The notes under the pieces: model-generated
Told to the model about the DNA's origin: nothing
Seen by the model: the letters and a program-made list of their open reading frames with translations, nothing else
Databases searched by the model: none
Source: Acidimicrobiales bacterium
Lineage (GTDB): Bacteria; Actinomycetota; Acidimicrobiia; Acidimicrobiales; Acidimicrobilacustridaceae
Assembly (NCBI GenBank): GCA_030830565.1
Contig: JAURMR010000001.1
Span: 1 to 64,000, forward strand
Length of the DNA: 64,000 nucleotides
Reading direction: 5' to 3'
Made by a program: the position numbers and the translations under genes
In this document: one piece after another, positions 1 through 8,195 of the stretch
Position numbering within the stretch: position 1 is the stretch's first letter
How the letters are laid out: each line of letters starts with the position of its first letter

Positions 1-311
1 CGATGACTCCAGTGCGCGAAGAAATCTTCGGTCCTGTGGTTGTTGTCGTTCCGTTCGACACTGTCGATGACGCGATCGCTATCGCAAATGACAGTGATTA
101 CGGTTTGTTCTCGTATGTCTTTGGCGCCGACACTCCTGCTGCGTACGAAGTTGCCAAAGAGATCCGTTCGGGTCGCGTTGGTATCAACAGCGTGCAGACG
201 CATCACGAAACACCGTTCGGTGGTTTCAAGATGTCGGGTATCGGTCGCGACGGCGGCAACTGGGGACTCGACGCTTACACCGAATGGCAATCAATTATCT
301 GGGGTAGCTGA
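1..311 (+). CDS. Aldehyde dehydrogenase, C-terminal part (5' end outside window)
   Basis: The reading frame is open to the left edge, so only about the last 102 residues are present. They carry typical C-terminal features of NAD(P)-dependent aldehyde dehydrogenases: the EIFGPV segment that contributes to the cofactor site, then NDSDYGL, and PFGGFKMSGIGRDGG near the end. The catalytic Cys and Glu lie upstream and cannot be checked. A zinc alcohol dehydrogenase follows 70 bp downstream on the same strand, so the pair could oxidise an alcohol to an acid by way of the aldehyde. That pairing is inference; the family call is firm. Confidence 0.9.
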   Translation, partial: MTPVREEIFGPVVVVVPFDTVDDAIAIANDSDYGLFSYVFGADTPAAYEVAKEIRSGRVGINSVQTHHETPFGGFKMSGIGRDGGNWGLDAYTEWQSIIWGS

Positions 312-381
312 GTTTCAGCTCTCTCGACGCTTTTGTACTGAATCAAACTCAACGTTTACTGACTCACCTCTGGGGGAATCC

Positions 382-1488
382 ATGAAGGGCATCGTTTTCA
401 CAGGCGAAGCAGCCGAAGTACTCGACGGACTCGAAGTTCGCGAGCCAGGTGCCGGCGAGGTCATCGTCAAGGTGATGGCTGCTGGTGTGTGTCACTCCGA
501 CGTCACCGCTGCAGCTGGCGCGTTCGGTTGGCCCTCTCCCGCTGTGCTCGGTCACGAAGGTGCGGGCATCGTTGAAAAGGTTGGCACTGGCGTTACGCAT
601 GTTGTTGAAGGTGATCACGTCATCATTTCGACACTTGCGGCGTGCGGGGTGTGTAAGGCATGTGCGCAGGGCAAGCCAACTCGTTGTCGTCAGACCCTCG
701 GCAACATGGCGCAGCCGTTCACTCTGAATGGTGAAGCGTGCTGGAACTTCGCTGCGGCGTCGGTCTTCACTGAACGCACTGTGGTTCGTGGCTTTCAGGC
801 CGTGAAGATTCCAAAGGACGTTCCGTTCACCTCGGCATGTCTGGTTGGTTGTGGCGTCATGACTGGTGCGGGTGCGGTTCTGTACCGCTCCGACGTCAAG
901 ATCGGTCAGACCGCAGTTGTGTACGGCTGCGGTGGTGTCGGTCTCAACGCAATTCAGGCGCTTCGTGTAAAGCGTGCATCGCGCATCATTGCGATCGATA
1001 CCGAGCCCGAAAAGGAAGCGCTTGCTCGTCAGTTCGGCGCAACCGATTTCCTAAATGGTCGCGATGAAGACATCGTCGAACAGGTTCGTCGACTCGTTCC
1101 CTACAGCGAGACCGAACTTTCCGGTCCGTTCAACGCTGGCGGTGTCGATTGGGTCTATGACGTTGTTGGCCACCCAGCAGTGACGTCGAACGCACTTGAG
1201 ATGCTTGATTGGGGCGGCACTGTCGTCATCATCGGTACGCCCGGTGGCGATGCAACGTTCACGCTTCCGTACCAGCGCTTCACGCAAAACGAGCGTGCCG
1301 TTATTGGTTGCCGTGCAGGTTCGTACAGCCCGCATAGCGACATGTTGCAGATCATCGATCTCTATCGTCGCGGCGAGTTCATGCTCGACGAACTCGTGAC
1401 GGCCACCTACCCGCTCGAAGGCTTCCACGACGCCGTTCACGACATGCACTCCGGTGCAGTTGCTCGTGGCGTGCTCACCATCGGCTGA
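382..1488 (+). CDS. Zinc-dependent medium-chain alcohol dehydrogenase
   Basis: 368 residues, normal for the family. Catalytic zinc ligands are visible at C37 (GVCHSD) and H58-E59 (GHE). The structural zinc site is complete: C88, C91, C94 and C102. The cofactor fold shows the GCGGVG glycine motif, followed by an acidic residue (AIDTE) that suggests NAD(H). The enzyme should oxidise a primary or secondary alcohol, or reduce the aldehyde. The ATG at 382 is preferred over in-frame upstream starts because it follows the local leader sequence TGGGGGAATCC and begins the family N-terminus. It lies between the aldehyde dehydrogenase end and an SDR. Substrate is unknown. Confidence 0.9.
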   Translation: MKGIVFTGEAAEVLDGLEVREPGAGEVIVKVMAAGVCHSDVTAAAGAFGWPSPAVLGHEGAGIVEKVGTGVTHVVEGDHVIISTLAACGVCKACAQGKPTRCRQTLGNMAQPFTLNGEACWNFAAASVFTERTVVRGFQAVKIPKDVPFTSACLVGCGVMTGAGAVLYRSDVKIGQTAVVYGCGGVGLNAIQALRVKRASRIIAIDTEPEKEALARQFGATDFLNGRDEDIVEQVRRLVPYSETELSGPFNAGGVDWVYDVVGHPAVTSNALEMLDWGGTVVIIGTPGGDATFTLPYQRFTQNERAVIGCRAGSYSPHSDMLQIIDLYRRGEFMLDELVTATYPLEGFHDAVHDMHSGAVARGVLTIG

Positions 1489-1514
1489 GTTCGCCGCCGC
1501 AGGAACGTTCGTTT

Positions 1515-1550
1515 CGTGAAATCGTCACGCGCTGACGTGACGATTTCACG
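1515..1550. terminator. Perfect 15-bp inverted repeat between ADH and SDR
   Basis: CGTGAAATCGTCACG at 1515-1529 is repeated as its exact reverse complement at 1536-1550, with a 6-nt loop. No T-run follows, so it is either a factor-dependent or weak terminator, an mRNA-stabilising hairpin, or a dyad operator. It sits 26 bp after the ADH stop, and the next gene starts 27 bp later. Confidence 0.6.
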
Positions 1551-1577
1551 CGCACTACTCACAACAATGGGGGAACA

Positions 1578-2324
1578 ATGGAACAGCGATATGTAGGAAA
1601 AGGCGTCATCGTCACCGGAGCCGGATCAGGTATCGGTCGTGGTGTCGCCGAGCGTCTTGGTGCTGAAGGCGGCATGGTTGCGTGCCTCGATGTGAATCTT
1701 GAGAACGCACAAGAAACCGCCAATTCGATTGGTAACGGCGCATTGGGAATCGCATGCGATGTCAGTAACTGGGAACAGGTTGAGTCAATCGTCGCTGATG
1801 TCACGAAGGCCTTCGGCCAAGTCGACATGCTGTGCAACGTTGCAGGCATCGGCGGATTCGACAACAGCCACGACGGTGATCCGGCGAAGTTCGAGCGAAT
1901 GATCGCGGTCAATCTCACCGGCACCTATTTCATGTGTCGCGCCGTGTTGCCTCAGATGGTGGAGCGGGGCCACGGCGTCATCGTCAACACTTCCTCAACC
2001 GCAGCTGTTATGGGCCAGCCCTGGAGCGCCGCGTACTGCGCATCGAAGGGCGGCGTCTCGGCGCTCACTCGAGCCTTGGCCACCGAATACGACGTTCCGA
2101 TTCGTATCTGTGCGGTTGCTCCTGGCGGTGTTGAGACGAACATGTACACAGCGTTCGTTCCGCCCAAGGGCGCCGACTGGGGTCGCATGCGCAAGATGTC
2201 GCGTGACAACGTCGAGGTCGGAAAACCTTCTGAATTAGCGAGTTTTTACGCGTACTTGGGCTCAGATGAAGCTCGGTACGTGAGCGGTGCAACCCTGATG
2301 ATGGATGGTGGCATTTCCTGTTAA
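1578..2324 (+). CDS. Short-chain dehydrogenase/reductase
   Basis: 248 residues, classical SDR size. The N-terminal cofactor motif TGAGSGIG is followed by D39 (CLDV), favouring NAD(H). The active site has the NVAG segment, a Ser in NTSSTAAV, and the YCASK (YxxxK) pair. It should interconvert a hydroxyl and a keto group on an unknown substrate. The start follows TGGGGGAACA, one of the leaders shared by many genes here. A strong terminator lies 10 bp after the stop, so this is the end of its transcription unit. Confidence 0.9.
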   Translation: MEQRYVGKGVIVTGAGSGIGRGVAERLGAEGGMVACLDVNLENAQETANSIGNGALGIACDVSNWEQVESIVADVTKAFGQVDMLCNVAGIGGFDNSHDGDPAKFERMIAVNLTGTYFMCRAVLPQMVERGHGVIVNTSSTAAVMGQPWSAAYCASKGGVSALTRALATEYDVPIRICAVAPGGVETNMYTAFVPPKGADWGRMRKMSRDNVEVGKPSELASFYAYLGSDEARYVSGATLMMDGGISC

Positions 2325-2334
2325 CCGCGTCTCG

Positions 2335-2375
2335 AGTGACCGGTCGGAACAGTGGTTACCGGCCGGTCACTTTTT
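2335..2375 (+). terminator. Rho-independent terminator after SDR
   Basis: A 13-bp stem (2335-2347 with 2359-2371, one G-T wobble), core AGTGACCGG/CCGGTCACT, is followed directly by a run of five T. Confidence 0.85.
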
Positions 2376-2513
2376 GCGTTTTGGGGCGATTCCGTCGAGG
2401 GGATCGAGCTCGAACTTCACACCAAATCTGAATCTGTGCCGGTCGTCACACATGAGATTGTGAAGTCGGTTATGGTTCGCGATGTAGTTCAACAACTCCC
2501 AGGGGGGAACCAA

Positions 2514-3896
2514 GTGAAGCGATTCAGAGCAGGTGTGCTCATCGCGGCTCTCAGCGTCAGCATCCTTGCTGTCGGCTGTGGTCGCAGTGGGTCAGATAAC
2601 GCGAGTACCGACTCGGGTGGTAGCTCGCAAGGCAAGGCAAATGCCAACTGCACGAAAGAAGCACTGCAAGCAACTGAGGTTGGCGTCACTGCTGACACCA
2701 TCTCGGTCGAGGTCATGGCCGATACCGGCTCGCCGCTTGCTCCAGGCTTGTTCCAAGGCAATGTCGATGCGTTGAATGCCTACGCCAAGTGGATCAATGC
2801 CAATGGTGGTGTTGGGTGTCGTCAGTTGAAGGTTGAAGCCTGGGACTCCAAGCTCGACCCCACTGAAGCCAAGAACGGCATCATCAATGCCTGCAAGAAC
2901 GATCTTGCAATGGTTGGTGGCAACTCGCTGTTCAACCCGGACGTTTCGGTAATCGGCAACTGCGCAGACAAGGCTGGCCAGCCTGTTGGTCTTCCGGTCT
3001 TCTCGGCTCTCGCCAATGACGTCAACGAACAGTGCGCCGCGAATGTTTGGGTGATGCAGGCTGTCGCCGAACCGTGCAATGGCACCAACACCGGTGTGCG
3101 CGATCTCAAGGCGTTCGTTGGTTCAACCAACTACTACAAGACCATCCAGCCGAACCTGAAGGGCGTCTTCCTGGTGCCTGGCGATCTGCCCACCACCGTT
3201 CAGTCCGCGACCTATCAGATCGAAGGTCAGAAGCAGGCTGGCGTGACATGGATTGATGCGCTCAAGGTCTCCGGTCGTTCCGAGCAGTCAGCGTTCAACA
3301 CCTACGTTCAGGCCCTTAAGAACGGCGGAGGCAACTACGCCTACATGGGTTCAAACGACGTTGCGATGACCAAGCTCCGCAAGGAAGCTGCGGCTCAGGG
3401 CCTCACCGGTGTTGATGTTTGGGCGTGTTCACTTGCGTGTTACACCGAAAACTTCAAGGCCGCAGGTTCCGCAGTTGATGGCACCTACGTCTGGATGCAG
3501 TTCATTCCGTTCGAAGAGGCCTCAAGCAACGCCGCAGCGAAGAATTACGTCGACGCTGTTGGCGGAAAGCCCGACTCCTTCGGTGCACAGGCCTGGCAGT
3601 CAGCGATGGCATTCACGCAAGCGGTGAATGAAATCGTTGCGGAAAAGGGTCCGAACGCCATTACTCGTCCGAACCTTCTTGAGAAGATGAAGACACTGTC
3701 GTTCGATGCAGACGGCTGGATCGGTAAGTCCCGTGTTGGACAGAAGGTCTTCTCGGACTGCTTCGTCCTTCTTCAGATCAATGGCGGCAAGTTCGAGCGT
3801 GTCTTCCCGAAGGAAGCCGGAACGCTTGATTGCAAGGCCGAAAACGTTGTCACCGTGAAGCTTGATCCCGCTGCAGCCGCAGCCAACGTCAAGTAA
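2514..3896 (+). CDS. Liv-type ABC transporter substrate-binding lipoprotein (system 1)
   Basis: 460 residues. A lipoprotein signal peptide (KRFRAG, hydrophobic core, lipobox AVGC with Cys22) is followed by a low-complexity Gly/Ser linker and a periplasmic-binding-protein type 1 domain of the LivK/Peripla_BP_6 kind. Because this is probably a Gram-positive, the mature protein would be tethered to the outer face of the membrane. The GTG at 2514 is chosen: it opens the signal peptide and follows AGGGGGGAACCAA. The in-frame start at 2352 lies within the upstream terminator. It is followed by the matching permease and ATPases. Ligand cannot be read from sequence; relatives bind amino acids, urea, aromatic acids or steroid-like acids. 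Confidence 0.9.
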   Translation: MKRFRAGVLIAALSVSILAVGCGRSGSDNASTDSGGSSQGKANANCTKEALQATEVGVTADTISVEVMADTGSPLAPGLFQGNVDALNAYAKWINANGGVGCRQLKVEAWDSKLDPTEAKNGIINACKNDLAMVGGNSLFNPDVSVIGNCADKAGQPVGLPVFSALANDVNEQCAANVWVMQAVAEPCNGTNTGVRDLKAFVGSTNYYKTIQPNLKGVFLVPGDLPTTVQSATYQIEGQKQAGVTWIDALKVSGRSEQSAFNTYVQALKNGGGNYAYMGSNDVAMTKLRKEAAAQGLTGVDVWACSLACYTENFKAAGSAVDGTYVWMQFIPFEEASSNAAAKNYVDAVGGKPDSFGAQAWQSAMAFTQAVNEIVAEKGPNAITRPNLLEKMKTLSFDADGWIGKSRVGQKVFSDCFVLLQINGGKFERVFPKEAGTLDCKAENVVTVKLDPAAAAANVK

Positions 3897-3917
3897 TCAT
3901 CTGACAGTGCAGTACTC

Positions 3918-3949
3918 GGAGGGACCAGCCCCTATGGGCTGGTCCCTCC
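3918..3949 (+). terminator. Hairpin after binding-protein gene
   Basis: Perfect 14-bp GC-rich stem (GGAGGGACCAGCCC at 3918-3931 with 3936-3949) and a CTAT loop, 21 bp after the stop. No U-tract follows, so it may attenuate rather than end transcription. That would give the binding protein a higher dose than the downstream permease, a common arrangement. Confidence 0.7.
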
Positions 3950-4010
3950 TCATCACATTGATCACCACATTAAATTTTTTCGCAGCACATCGTTCGAAGT
4001 AGGGGGGAAC

Positions 4011-6215
4011 ATGCGGCTCAAAGTCAGTCCACGACTGATCTCCGCGCTCGTCGTCGCTCTCATCGTCCTTTTCTTGATCACCAAGAACTGGGGCGGAGCA
4101 TCGGTGAACGCAAAGACGATCTCATCGTTCCTCGTGGTGGGCATCGCCCTCGGTGGCATTTACGCCATCACCGCAGGTGGATTGGTCGTCACTTATGCCA
4201 CCACCGGCATTTTTAACTTTGCTCATGCCGCTATCGGATGTTTCCTTGCGTTCTGTTATTGGCAACTCACGGTGAAACAAGGGTTGCCCACGTTGGTGGC
4301 GATCGCCATCACCTTGCTCGTGATCGCGCCAGCGATCGGGTTCTTGCTCGACAAAGTGATCATGCGTCGCCTGCGCGACGCAGCCCTCGTCGTGCAGTTG
4401 ATGGTCACTGTGGGACTCATGCTCACATTCATGGGCATCACGCTGACGATCTGGTCGCCGAAGACCGGTCGAACGCTTCCGCAGTTCTTTGAAAGCAGCA
4501 AAGGTGTTCAGCTCGGTGACGTCACCGCAACCTGGCACCGAATCATCACTGTTGTGATCGCGTTACTCGTTGCGCTTGGACTTCGTTTCCTCCTCTACCG
4601 CACGCGACTTGGTATTTCGATGCGTGCAGTCGTTGATAGCCGGAGCCTCGCTGGTCTTACTGGGGCCAAGCCGTCGATCATCTCGGGTGCTTCGTGGGCA
4701 CTCGGATGCATGACCGCTGGCCTCGCCGGAATTTTGATTGCTCCGGAAACTGGTCTGGTTGTTGACAACTTGACACTGATCATCGTTGTTGCTTCCGCAG
4801 CTGCAGCAATCGCACAGCTGAAATCAATCCCGATGGCATTTATCGGCGGTCTCATCATCGGTCTCGCGAAGTCGTTCTCTTCGGTGTATCTCGAATGGGG
4901 CACCGATTGGGCCTATGCCGACGAAGCGATTCCCGCAGCAATTTTGTTCATTGCTTTGCTCTTCTTGCCGATGGCTCGACTCGAGACCGGCAAGATCCGC
5001 ATCACCAAACGCACTGAGCGACTCACGAAACCATGGGAGGCCGCGCTCGGCGCTGGTGTGATGATCGCGTTGGTCGGCGCCTGGGCCAACGGTTGGATTC
5101 CGTGGATCAGTGGCACCACGTTCGGCGAACGATCTGCGGTTTGGCTTGGACGCGGTGCAGGCTTCATGGTCATTGGTCTGATCATGATTTCGCTCATCCC
5201 GCTTATTGGTTGGGCTGGTCAGGTGAGCTTTGCGAACTTCGCCATCGCCGGTATCGGTGCGGTGCTCTTCTCGCACTTTGGTGGCCAGAACGGCGATGCG
5301 ATTGGCATCGTGTTCGTAATGCTCGTTTGTGCGCCGCTTGGTCTCATGATTGCCCTTCCGGCGCTGCGCCTGAAGGGGCTGTACCTAGCGCTCGCCACAA
5401 TGGCCTTCGCAGAAGTCGCAGACAAGGTCATTATCAGGCATCCCAACATGCTTGACCCCTCAGCCACAGGTGTGCTGTTCAAGCCAGTCAACATCTTTGG
5501 CATCACGATCAGTTCCGATCCCAGCGATCGAAGAGCATTCCTGATGTTCCTGGTGGTCACATTTGCGCTGTTGTTCTTCATGCTTGAAATGCTGCGCCGC
5601 ACTCGGTGGGCCCGACGTTGGATCGCCATGTCCGATTCGCCCGCAGCATCAGCAACGATCGGCGTCAATCTCACAACCACCAAGATGATGGTGTTCATGC
5701 TGTCGGGAGCGATGGCGGGCTTTGCCGGATGCATGTTCGGTTTGCAGCGTGGCGCACTCTCAGTGGATTCATTCCCGCTCTTTGCCGGTTTGCCGCTCGT
5801 CTTGCTGCTCGCCGTGCAAGGTGTGCGTTATCCAGTCGCTGCATTTATGGGTGTGATTGGTTTGGCATCGTTCCCCGCGCTTTATGAAGTGCTGGGGAAG
5901 CCCTCGTGGCTTTCTGCGATCGAGCTCATCGGTCCTGGTATCGCAGCGATTGCAATGGCCTACCGACCCGAAGGTGCCGTGTTCTATTCCGGCCGAGACC
6001 TCGCCGGGCTTTTGCCATGGCGAAAAGACGCCAGGCTCGAAAAGGAACTCATGGTGGCCAAGGAGCGAGAACAAAACATCGGAAAGGACGAGATCAACGA
6101 TATGGGTCTCACCCGACCGTTCACGCCCGACAAAGTCGCGCAACTCGATCGGGTTCTCGACATCACCGACCTTGTCGACGAAAAGAAAATGGTTCCCACG
6201 GGAGGTGCATCGTGA
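4011..6215 (+). CDS. Fused LivH-LivM-type ABC permease
   Basis: 734 residues, about twice a single permease. Residues about 35-320 look like LivH (GGIYAITAGGLVVTYATTGIFNFAH is broken here only for length: key parts are GGIYA and FNFAH). Residues about 355-650 look like LivM (GWAGQVSFANFAIAGIGA and PALRLKGLYLALAT-type segments). Many hydrophobic helices run through both halves, and a polar tail of about 70 residues ends the protein. It should form the membrane channel of an importer with the binding protein upstream and the two ATPases downstream. Start ATG 4011 follows AGGGGGGAAC. Its stop overlaps the next GTG by 4 nt. Confidence 0.9.
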   Translation: MRLKVSPRLISALVVALIVLFLITKNWGGASVNAKTISSFLVVGIALGGIYAITAGGLVVTYATTGIFNFAHAAIGCFLAFCYWQLTVKQGLPTLVAIAITLLVIAPAIGFLLDKVIMRRLRDAALVVQLMVTVGLMLTFMGITLTIWSPKTGRTLPQFFESSKGVQLGDVTATWHRIITVVIALLVALGLRFLLYRTRLGISMRAVVDSRSLAGLTGAKPSIISGASWALGCMTAGLAGILIAPETGLVVDNLTLIIVVASAAAAIAQLKSIPMAFIGGLIIGLAKSFSSVYLEWGTDWAYADEAIPAAILFIALLFLPMARLETGKIRITKRTERLTKPWEAALGAGVMIALVGAWANGWIPWISGTTFGERSAVWLGRGAGFMVIGLIMISLIPLIGWAGQVSFANFAIAGIGAVLFSHFGGQNGDAIGIVFVMLVCAPLGLMIALPALRLKGLYLALATMAFAEVADKVIIRHPNMLDPSATGVLFKPVNIFGITISSDPSDRRAFLMFLVVTFALLFFMLEMLRRTRWARRWIAMSDSPAASATIGVNLTTTKMMVFMLSGAMAGFAGCMFGLQRGALSVDSFPLFAGLPLVLLLAVQGVRYPVAAFMGVIGLASFPALYEVLGKPSWLSAIELIGPGIAAIAMAYRPEGAVFYSGRDLAGLLPWRKDARLEKELMVAKEREQNIGKDEINDMGLTRPFTPDKVAQLDRVLDITDLVDEKKMVPTGGAS

Positions 6216-6955
6216 GTGCGATTCTCGAAACCCGAGACGTTGTTGTTCGATTCGGCGTTCTCAACGCTGTTTCCCACGCGAGTATCGAAGTCGTCGAAGG
6301 TCGCGTGACTGGGCTCATCGGTCCCAATGGTGCGGGTAAGACCACCTGCTTCAACGTGATCACGGGTCTTCAGGAACCGACCAGCGGAAAAGTCTTTTTC
6401 GAAGGAAAAGACATCACCAACAAGAACCCCTATAAACGTGCTCGTATGGGTATCGCCCGGACATTTCAGAAGCTTGAAGTGTTCGGAAGTCTCTCGGCAC
6501 GAGAAAACATTCTCGTCGCTGCAGAACAACGAAAGACCTGGGACCGTTCTGGCTTTGATCCCAACAAGGTGTGCGACGAAATGCTCGCCAAAGTGGGGCT
6601 CACTGATGTGTCGGAGTTCATGGTCGGCACGTTGCCGACAGGAACTGCTCGGTTAGTTGAATTGGCTCGAGCCCTAGCATCAAATCCTCGTGTATTGCTT
6701 CTCGACGAGCCTTCATCGGGTCTCAATGAAGAAGAGACCGAGGAAATGGCCTCGTTGCTGCGCAAGTTTGTCGACGATGGTCTTGCCGTGTTGTTGGTTG
6801 AGCACGACATGTCCTTTGTTATGGGGACCTGCGAATACATCCATGTTCTTGATTTCGGCACAATCATTGCCACGGGTACACCGGCGGAAGTGCAAGCCAA
6901 TGCCCAGGTGCAGGCTGCCTATCTCGGAACTGAAACTGTCGAGGAGGCGTCGTGA
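6212..6955 (+). CDS. LivG-type ABC transporter ATPase
   Basis: 247 residues. Walker A is GPNGAGKT, Walker B is LLLDEPSSGLN, and the switch is EHDMSF. The signature is LPTGTARLVELARAL, a LivG-type variant lacking the usual SGGQ. Start GTG 6212 overlaps the permease stop (GTGA) and has GGAGG upstream; longer in-frame starts lie inside the permease gene. The C-terminal YLGT is typical of LivG. It should hydrolyse ATP as a heterodimer with LivF on the cytoplasmic side. Confidence 0.92.
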   Translation: MSAILETRDVVVRFGVLNAVSHASIEVVEGRVTGLIGPNGAGKTTCFNVITGLQEPTSGKVFFEGKDITNKNPYKRARMGIARTFQKLEVFGSLSARENILVAAEQRKTWDRSGFDPNKVCDEMLAKVGLTDVSEFMVGTLPTGTARLVELARALASNPRVLLLDEPSSGLNEEETEEMASLLRKFVDDGLAVLLVEHDMSFVMGTCEYIHVLDFGTIIATGTPAEVQANAQVQAAYLGTETVEEAS

Positions 6956-7659
6956 CCCCAATTCTCGAACTCAGCAACATTCGTGGTGGATACGGAACGA
7001 TTGATGTTCTGCACGGTGTCAACCTCAAACTTGAGGCTGGCCAGGTGCACGCACTACTCGGCCCCAACGGTGCTGGAAAGACAACGACTCTTGGTATTTG
7101 CAGCGGTCAGATTGTCCCGTCTGGTGGTCAGTTGCTCATTAGCGGTCGCGAGGTCAACGGTGTTGGGAGCGATTCACTCGCGCGAGCCGGTGTGTGCTTG
7201 GTGCCCGAAGGGCGCGGAATCTTCCCGAATCTCACTGTCACTGAGAACCTCCGGATGTTCACCCATGCGGGCACGTCGATGTCTGAGGTGCAGGACAAAG
7301 CGTTCTCGCAGTTCCCTCGTCTGAAGGAGCGGCGCAAGCAGATCGCCGGAACGATGTCGGGTGGTGAGCAGCAAATGCTCGCAATGTCACGAGCATTGGC
7401 CGTGAACCCGTCACTTCTTCTTCTCGACGAACTTTCGATGGGTCTTGCCCCACTCATCGTCGAAGAGCTCTATGAACGTGTGGCCGAACTCGCGGCTGAC
7501 GGAATCTCCATCCTTGTGGTGGAACAGTTCGCCCAAGCCGTGCTGGGCGTGTCGACCGTTGCGTCGATCATGTTGCACGGACGCATTACTCGTACCGGAC
7601 CACCCGCTGAGATCGCCGAGGAACTGACCGAGGCGTATCTGGGCGGAACAACCCACTGA
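6952..7659 (+). CDS. LivF-type ABC transporter ATPase
   Basis: 235 residues, the usual LivF length. Walker A is GPNGAGKT, signature MSGGEQQMLAMSRAL, Walker B LLLDELSMGLAP with the Glu-Leu-Ser sequence characteristic of LivF, and switch VEQF. The GTG at 6952 overlaps the LivG stop by 4 nt, and GAGGAG precedes it, so the two ATPases are translationally coupled. It completes transport system 1. Confidence 0.93.
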   Translation: MTPILELSNIRGGYGTIDVLHGVNLKLEAGQVHALLGPNGAGKTTTLGICSGQIVPSGGQLLISGREVNGVGSDSLARAGVCLVPEGRGIFPNLTVTENLRMFTHAGTSMSEVQDKAFSQFPRLKERRKQIAGTMSGGEQQMLAMSRALAVNPSLLLLDELSMGLAPLIVEELYERVAELAADGISILVVEQFAQAVLGVSTVASIMLHGRITRTGPPAEIAEELTEAYLGGTTH

Positions 7660-7684
7660 TCAACGCCAGAACAACGGAGGAAAC

Positions 7685-8038
7685 ATGAGTAACACTGAAA
7701 CCACCCCGTCGGCCCGCCTCCAGGAGTTCCAGGGCGAAGTCGATGCGATGAAGGTCGACGGCGGAAAGGCCAATCCCGAGCGGACATGGCTGATCCTCGG
7801 ATCGCTTCTGATGATCGCCGGCATTGTGCTGTCGCTCGTCGCTTGGCTGACTCTTCAAGGCAGCGGTAAGGGAGCGAAGACAGAGGACCTTGTCGCAATG
7901 GGCAACTTTGGTCTCGTCCTTGCTGTCGTGGGCGCTGCGCTTTTCATCGTGATGTCATTGCGTCGCTATTTCCGGTTCTGGCTCGTTCGTCTCATCTTCG
8001 AACAGCGCGAAGCAGCCGATCGGATCGCAGGGAAGTAA
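7685..8038 (+). CDS. Small two-helix membrane protein, function unknown
   Basis: 117 residues. A polar N-terminus of about 33 residues is followed by two hydrophobic helices (about 34-56 and 72-92) and a basic, aromatic C-terminus (RRYFRFWLVRLIFEQR). A good ribosome site (CGGAGGAAAC) precedes the ATG. It lies 25 bp after LivF and before the operon terminator, so it is probably made with transport system 1. I do not recognise the family. A structural or regulatory partner of the permease is a guess based on position only. Confidence 0.8.
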   Translation: MSNTETTPSARLQEFQGEVDAMKVDGGKANPERTWLILGSLLMIAGIVLSLVAWLTLQGSGKGAKTEDLVAMGNFGLVLAVVGAALFIVMSLRRYFRFWLVRLIFEQREAADRIAGK

Positions 8039-8076
8039 GTACCGCTCGCGCAACGAGCTGTAGTGGCGGATCCGTT

Positions 8077-8112
8077 ATGTGGGGCGGGGTAACCCGCCCC
8101 ACATTTCTTTTT
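8077..8112 (+). terminator. Rho-independent terminator of Liv operon 1
   Basis: Perfect 12-bp stem (8077-8088 with 8093-8104, core GTGGGGCGGG), GTAA tetraloop, then a T-rich tract TTTCTTTTT. Confidence 0.93.
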
Positions 8113-8195
8113 GTTGTAACTCGCTCCTCTGTGAGGGGTGTCCTAGATTGACGACGTCAACGAAACAACCGTTGCCGATTCCAGGGGGAATTCAC

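Noticed and set aside
2352-2513. Extension of the binding protein to 2352
   Set aside because: It would place 54 residues before the lipoprotein signal and begins within a terminator hairpin.
8148-8160. TTGACGACGTCAA as an operator before the amidohydrolase-like gene
   Set aside because: Arms are only 5 bp and it occurs once, with no clear -35/-10 pair around it.
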